Assembly: GCA_947384095.1 (NCBI GenBank)
Contig: CANDFU010000004.1
Coordinates: forward strand, 1-17,411
DNA length: 17,411 nucleotides
Direction of reading: 5' to 3'
Source: an uncultured Roseburia sp.
GTDB lineage: Bacteria > Bacillota > Clostridia > Lachnospirales > Lachnospiraceae
This document shows, piece after piece, positions 15,318-17,411 of the stretch. How positions within the stretch are numbered: the stretch's first letter is position 1; each line of letters starts with the position of its first letter. The notes beneath the pieces were generated by a model. It did not search any database, was not told the origin of the DNA, and worked only from the letters and a program-made list of their open reading frames with translations. The position numbers and the translations under genes are program-made.

Positions 15318-15978
15318 CTTCGCCCGCCTCCTGTAATGCCGGGAGCCGGATCTGCATTCCCACCGCCGGGGAAACGGGATTTAAAATCCCGTTTGCCCGC
15401 GCGATCTCCCTCCATTTTGCGGCATCCTGGTATTCGAGATAGGCGTACTGCCAGAGCTGTTCGTTTTCATGGATCACTCGTATTTTGGTGCGGTCCGGCG
15501 ACTCAAAAGGGGTCTGTCTTTTGACGGCGTCCGGGTCTGAGACGGAGTGAAAGGTAAGATCTGTTTTTGCGCGGACGGGCGTTCCGTCCGCGAGAAACAT
15601 CGTATAGTTTTCCTTAACGCTTGTGACGACGCCTTTAAAGTGCAGCGTGCCCCAGCAGAAGGCGACTGTGGGCGGCCGGTGCAGCGTTCCGTCGGGGAAG
15701 GTCAGCTCCCGGATGGGTTTTGTCTTTGCGGCCACGCTCGTGCCGCCTTCCGGTTCCAGCGGCGTCGGAGGCTGGTAGGTGTCGAAAAACAAGGTCATAT
15801 CCAATGTCATGCTTTCCCCGGAAATATACTGGCTGACAGGACCGGAAAGCCCTGCAATCTTTTTCTCGCTGTATGAGGCGCCGTAGGAGAGCTGGTAAGA
15901 TTCGGGATTTATCATCACTTCGATTTCGGTGTCGCTGTTTTCTCCGTCCAGTATTTTGATTACGGCCTTTTCCGTCAT
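15307..15978 (-). CDS. LysM-type tube/spike adaptor protein (Afp7/gp53-like)
   Basis: The product has 223 residues. An ATG four codons upstream (15990) is rejected because GGAGGGAG lies just before the second ATG at 15978. The N-terminal part holds the family's INPESYQLSY segment (23-32), then FCWGTLHFKGVV (107-118) and MFLADGTPVRA (127-137). Residues 164-214 form a LysM-like domain (TKIRVIHENEQLW ... AVGMQIRLP) containing the usual 'Wr.IA.aNgI.np' core. In known CIS this protein joins the last tube ring to the VgrG-like hub; the LysM is thought to act in protein packing or cell-wall contact. Its TAA stop lies inside the beginning of the hub gene (11-base overlap), so the two are probably translated together. 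Confidence 0.9.
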   Translation of the reverse strand: MTEKAVIKILDGENSDTEIEVMINPESYQLSYGASYSEKKIAGLSGPVSQYISGESMTLDMTLFFDTYQPPTPLEPEGGTSVAAKTKPIRELTFPDGTLHRPPTVAFCWGTLHFKGVVTSVKENYTMFLADGTPVRAKTDLTFHSVSDPDAVKRQTPFESPDRTKIRVIHENEQLWQYAYLEYQDAAKWREIARANGILNPVSPAVGMQIRLPALQEAGEDGN

Positions 15979-15980
15979 GG

Positions 15981-15988
15981 CTCCCTCC
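15981..15988 (-). promoter_or_regulatory. Ribosome binding site that fixes the LysM gene start
   Basis: GGAGGGAG on the sense strand lies two bases before the ATG at 15978 (5 bases from its GGAGG core). It overlaps the codons that the upstream ATG at 15990 would use, so that earlier ATG is unlikely. Confidence 0.7.
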
Positions 15989-16008
15989 ATATATCTGAAA
16001 AGCAGCGT

Positions 16009-16824
16009 TTAATATCCGCGTCTGATTTTTTCCAGGTGAAGTTCCCACTCCATTTTTTTCACGACCTCTTTTGTGATCCGGGTGATTACTTCCGGCGAGA
16101 GGCTGACGGCAAGGCGGGTGTGCTTCAGCTCGCTGAGCACATTCTCCTGCACGGTGAGGCGCTCCGTCAAAGAGGTTACGAGCTGCCTTGTCTTTCTGAG
16201 TTCTTCTTCCTGTCTTGTCTGTTTTTTTAAAATATGGGACTGCTCCGGCATTCTCCCGTAAAAATCGTCCGCCAGGATGCGGATCAGTTTCTGTTCCGTT
16301 TTTCGTGCGATATCCGGCTGTCTTTCCCGGTTTTCAAAAATAGAGGCAATATTGTAGTATAGATCAAGTTTTTTCCTTTCGGCTTGCCAGACGCCGCGCG
16401 GCAGAGGATGGGAGAGATGTCTCTTCAGATCATCTGTAATACTCTGGTGGAGATATCTGGTTTCCCGCTTTAAGTTCCGGCGCACCGCCTGGTCCGTTTC
16501 CCGCATTACACGGGCGCTTAGTATCTTTTCCGCCTCATTCTGGAAGTTTTTTACGGAAATCTGTGAAATTTCCTTTCGGAGTTGTTTTAAAATGGTTTGT
16601 CCGGACAGGATTGAATGGGGCGCCTCCGGAAATGGTTTCTGTGTATCTTTTTGTCCCGGCAGGGGAAAATACAGGCGGAACAGAACATTTTTTTCAGCCG
16701 TCCGATAAAAAAATGGCTGTCGGTTTGCATCAAAGAAGACGAGCGACGGCGCGTTAAGGCGGTATCTGCCGAATTTTTTGTATTTGTTTATAATGCGCTC
16801 CGCAAAGGAGAGATCGATTACCAT
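16009..16824 (-). CDS. Unrecognised helical coiled-coil protein of the CIS operon
   Basis: I do not recognise this 271-residue protein. The N-terminal 60 residues hold a short aromatic, beta-like segment (SLVFFDANRQPFFYR, about 27-41). The rest is charged and predicted helical, with a likely coiled coil around residues 195-235 (EEELRKTRQLVTSLTERL) and a basic C-terminus (VVKKMEWELHLEKIRRGY). There is no signal peptide or membrane segment. The C-terminus is reminiscent of short CIS proteins ending in 'dlrlerERrG', but this is only a resemblance. It sits between the tube and the LysM adaptor genes, so a role in the tube-baseplate junction or assembly is plausible but inferred. The start is uncertain: the ATG has only a weak GGCGGTG-type site about 12 bases upstream, and the frame stays open 14 further codons, back to 16866, without another standard start. 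Confidence 0.8.
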   Translation of the reverse strand: MVIDLSFAERIINKYKKFGRYRLNAPSLVFFDANRQPFFYRTAEKNVLFRLYFPLPGQKDTQKPFPEAPHSILSGQTILKQLRKEISQISVKNFQNEAEKILSARVMRETDQAVRRNLKRETRYLHQSITDDLKRHLSHPLPRGVWQAERKKLDLYYNIASIFENRERQPDIARKTEQKLIRILADDFYGRMPEQSHILKKQTRQEEELRKTRQLVTSLTERLTVQENVLSELKHTRLAVSLSPEVITRITKEVVKKMEWELHLEKIRRGY

Positions 16825-16866
16825 ACTGCAGGAAGCACCGCCTTTTCCGTAAAAGATTTCTGCCAG

Positions 16867-17322
16867 TCAATAGTTGATTCCGTCGTGGAGGATTTCCATT
16901 CGCTCGATCAGAATGGAATTGCCCATTGCGTTTAAATCGGAGAGTTCCCACTTTGTGACGGTTCCGTCTTCAATCCAGAATTGTCTGGCAGTCGGGAGGC
17001 CGCTTTCGTCCATTACGATTATCTGCAGCCACGTTCCAAGCCGCATTCCGGGTTTTAACCGGCTCATCCAGTGGTTGAGGGGAAGAACGCCTTTTTCCAG
17101 TATAAGCGGGGTATGCCGTTTTGCGGGGACAGAGAGGAGGCGCGGCCCGTTGTTTCTGCCGCCCTCCGCGATCTCTTCTGATTCTGCCGTGGATTCGATT
17201 CCGGAGATTCTGGAAAAACAGATATCGGATCCGGGAATGGTTATCCCGATATAACGGTTGATTCCCGTGAGCACGCGGAAACGGAAGTCCGAGGCATAAT
17301 GTCCGCGCAGGATGTCTGTCAT
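16867..17322 (-). CDS. CIS inner tube protein (Hcp/gp19-like phage tail tube)
   Basis: The product has 151 residues, the usual size of eCIS tube proteins (Afp1/Afp5, TIGR02241 'conserved phage tail region' type). Family features seen: FSRISGIES near residues 36-44, an acidic segment followed by EGG and an asparagine pair (53-58), PLILEKGV at 72-79, a tryptophan at 85 in the sheet core, and the closing KWELSDLNAMGN...IERMEILHDG at about 124-148. Such subunits form hexameric rings that stack into the tube expelled on sheath contraction. Its ATG overlaps the stop of the preceding DUF6760-like gene. It lies two genes before the LysM adaptor, the position of the specialised baseplate-proximal tube protein in Afp-like clusters, so a second (main) tube protein and the sheath probably lie upstream, outside the window. 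That last point is inference. Confidence 0.9.
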   Translation of the reverse strand: MTDILRGHYASDFRFRVLTGINRYIGITIPGSDICFSRISGIESTAESEEIAEGGRNNGPRLLSVPAKRHTPLILEKGVLPLNHWMSRLKPGMRLGTWLQIIVMDESGLPTARQFWIEDGTVTKWELSDLNAMGNSILIERMEILHDGINY

Positions 17323-17411
17323 GTGGTTACCCCCTTTGGATCAAAGACATTTTCCGGCTCATGGTTGAGCTGGCTGTTGATTTTTGAGATCTCCCTGCAC
17401 CAGCGGAGACG
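17319..17411 (-). CDS. C-terminus of a small DUF6760-like CIS protein (partial)
   Basis: Only the last 30 codons are inside the window; the gene starts beyond the right edge. The reading frame runs from the edge to a TGA that overlaps the ATG of the tube gene (ATGA), a typical translational-coupling junction. The visible peptide begins RLRWCREISKINSQLN and ends FDPKGVTT. A short 'rrWcrEIsrIN..l' tail is what I know from DUF6760, a family of very small proteins found next to tube genes in eCIS-type clusters, where their role is unknown. The identification rests on about 16 residues plus position beside the tube gene. It should be confirmed with the upstream sequence. Confidence 0.6.
   Translation of the reverse strand, partial: RLRWCREISKINSQLNHEPENVFDPKGVTT

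Overview
The window is one long minus-strand operon for a contractile injection system (CIS), a phage-tail-like contractile nanomachine of the eCIS/T6SS-related superfamily. Every credible gene reads right to left, and neighbours overlap or lie 1 to about 80 bases apart. Strong Shine-Dalgarno sites (AAGGAGG, GGAGGGAG, AGGGAGG), ATG starts, moderate GC and short tight spacing suggest a Firmicute, most likely a gut-type clostridium (Lachnospiraceae- or Oscillospiraceae-like). That taxonomic placement is inference. No promoter, terminator, RNA gene, CRISPR array, insertion sequence or plus-strand gene is supported, and no gene-free stretch reaches 300 bases.

Layout in transcription order. (1) Tube and baseplate core, 17411 to 7701: the C-terminus of a small DUF6760-like protein, an Hcp/gp19-like tube protein, an unrecognised helical coiled-coil protein, a LysM tube-to-spike adaptor, a gp27/gpD-like hub, a gp5/gpV-like spike with beta-helix, a gp25-like baseplate wedge protein, and two large baseplate-J-like proteins of 1009 and 704 codons. 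(2) Baseplate periphery, 7670 to 4709: a P2-I-like tail protein, and a 597-residue protein with a conserved-looking N-terminal domain and an Ig-like C-terminus. (3) An unusual membrane module, 4712 to 2023: a degenerate kinase-like protein and a proline/acidic membrane protein that look like one gene cut by an in-frame TAA, followed by a single-pass membrane protein carrying about 16 MORN repeats. (4) Cap and tip, 2021 to 273: a DUF4255 (Pvc16/Afp16-like) tail-terminator protein, an unrecognised beta-rich protein, and a DUF4280-type PAAR-like tip protein with nine cysteines and no histidine. (5) From 246 to the left edge: the start of a membrane sensor-type protein whose output domain lies outside the window.

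How the parts should fit: the tube protein stacks on the LysM adaptor and the hub/spike, which the PAAR-like protein may tip. gp25, the two J-like proteins and the tail-I protein build the wedge plate, and the DUF4255 protein ends the tail. Sheath, first tube protein, tape measure, AAA+ ATPase, tail fibre and any toxin are not in the window.

The part most worth attention is the membrane module. Two, and probably three, single-pass membrane proteins (pseudokinase, MORN solenoid, sensor) are embedded in the structural operon. This fits a CIS that is docked on, or controlled from, the cell's own membrane better than a freely released particle. The kinase-like protein lacks the HRD and DFG motifs, and its gene is interrupted by an ochre codon in this sequence.
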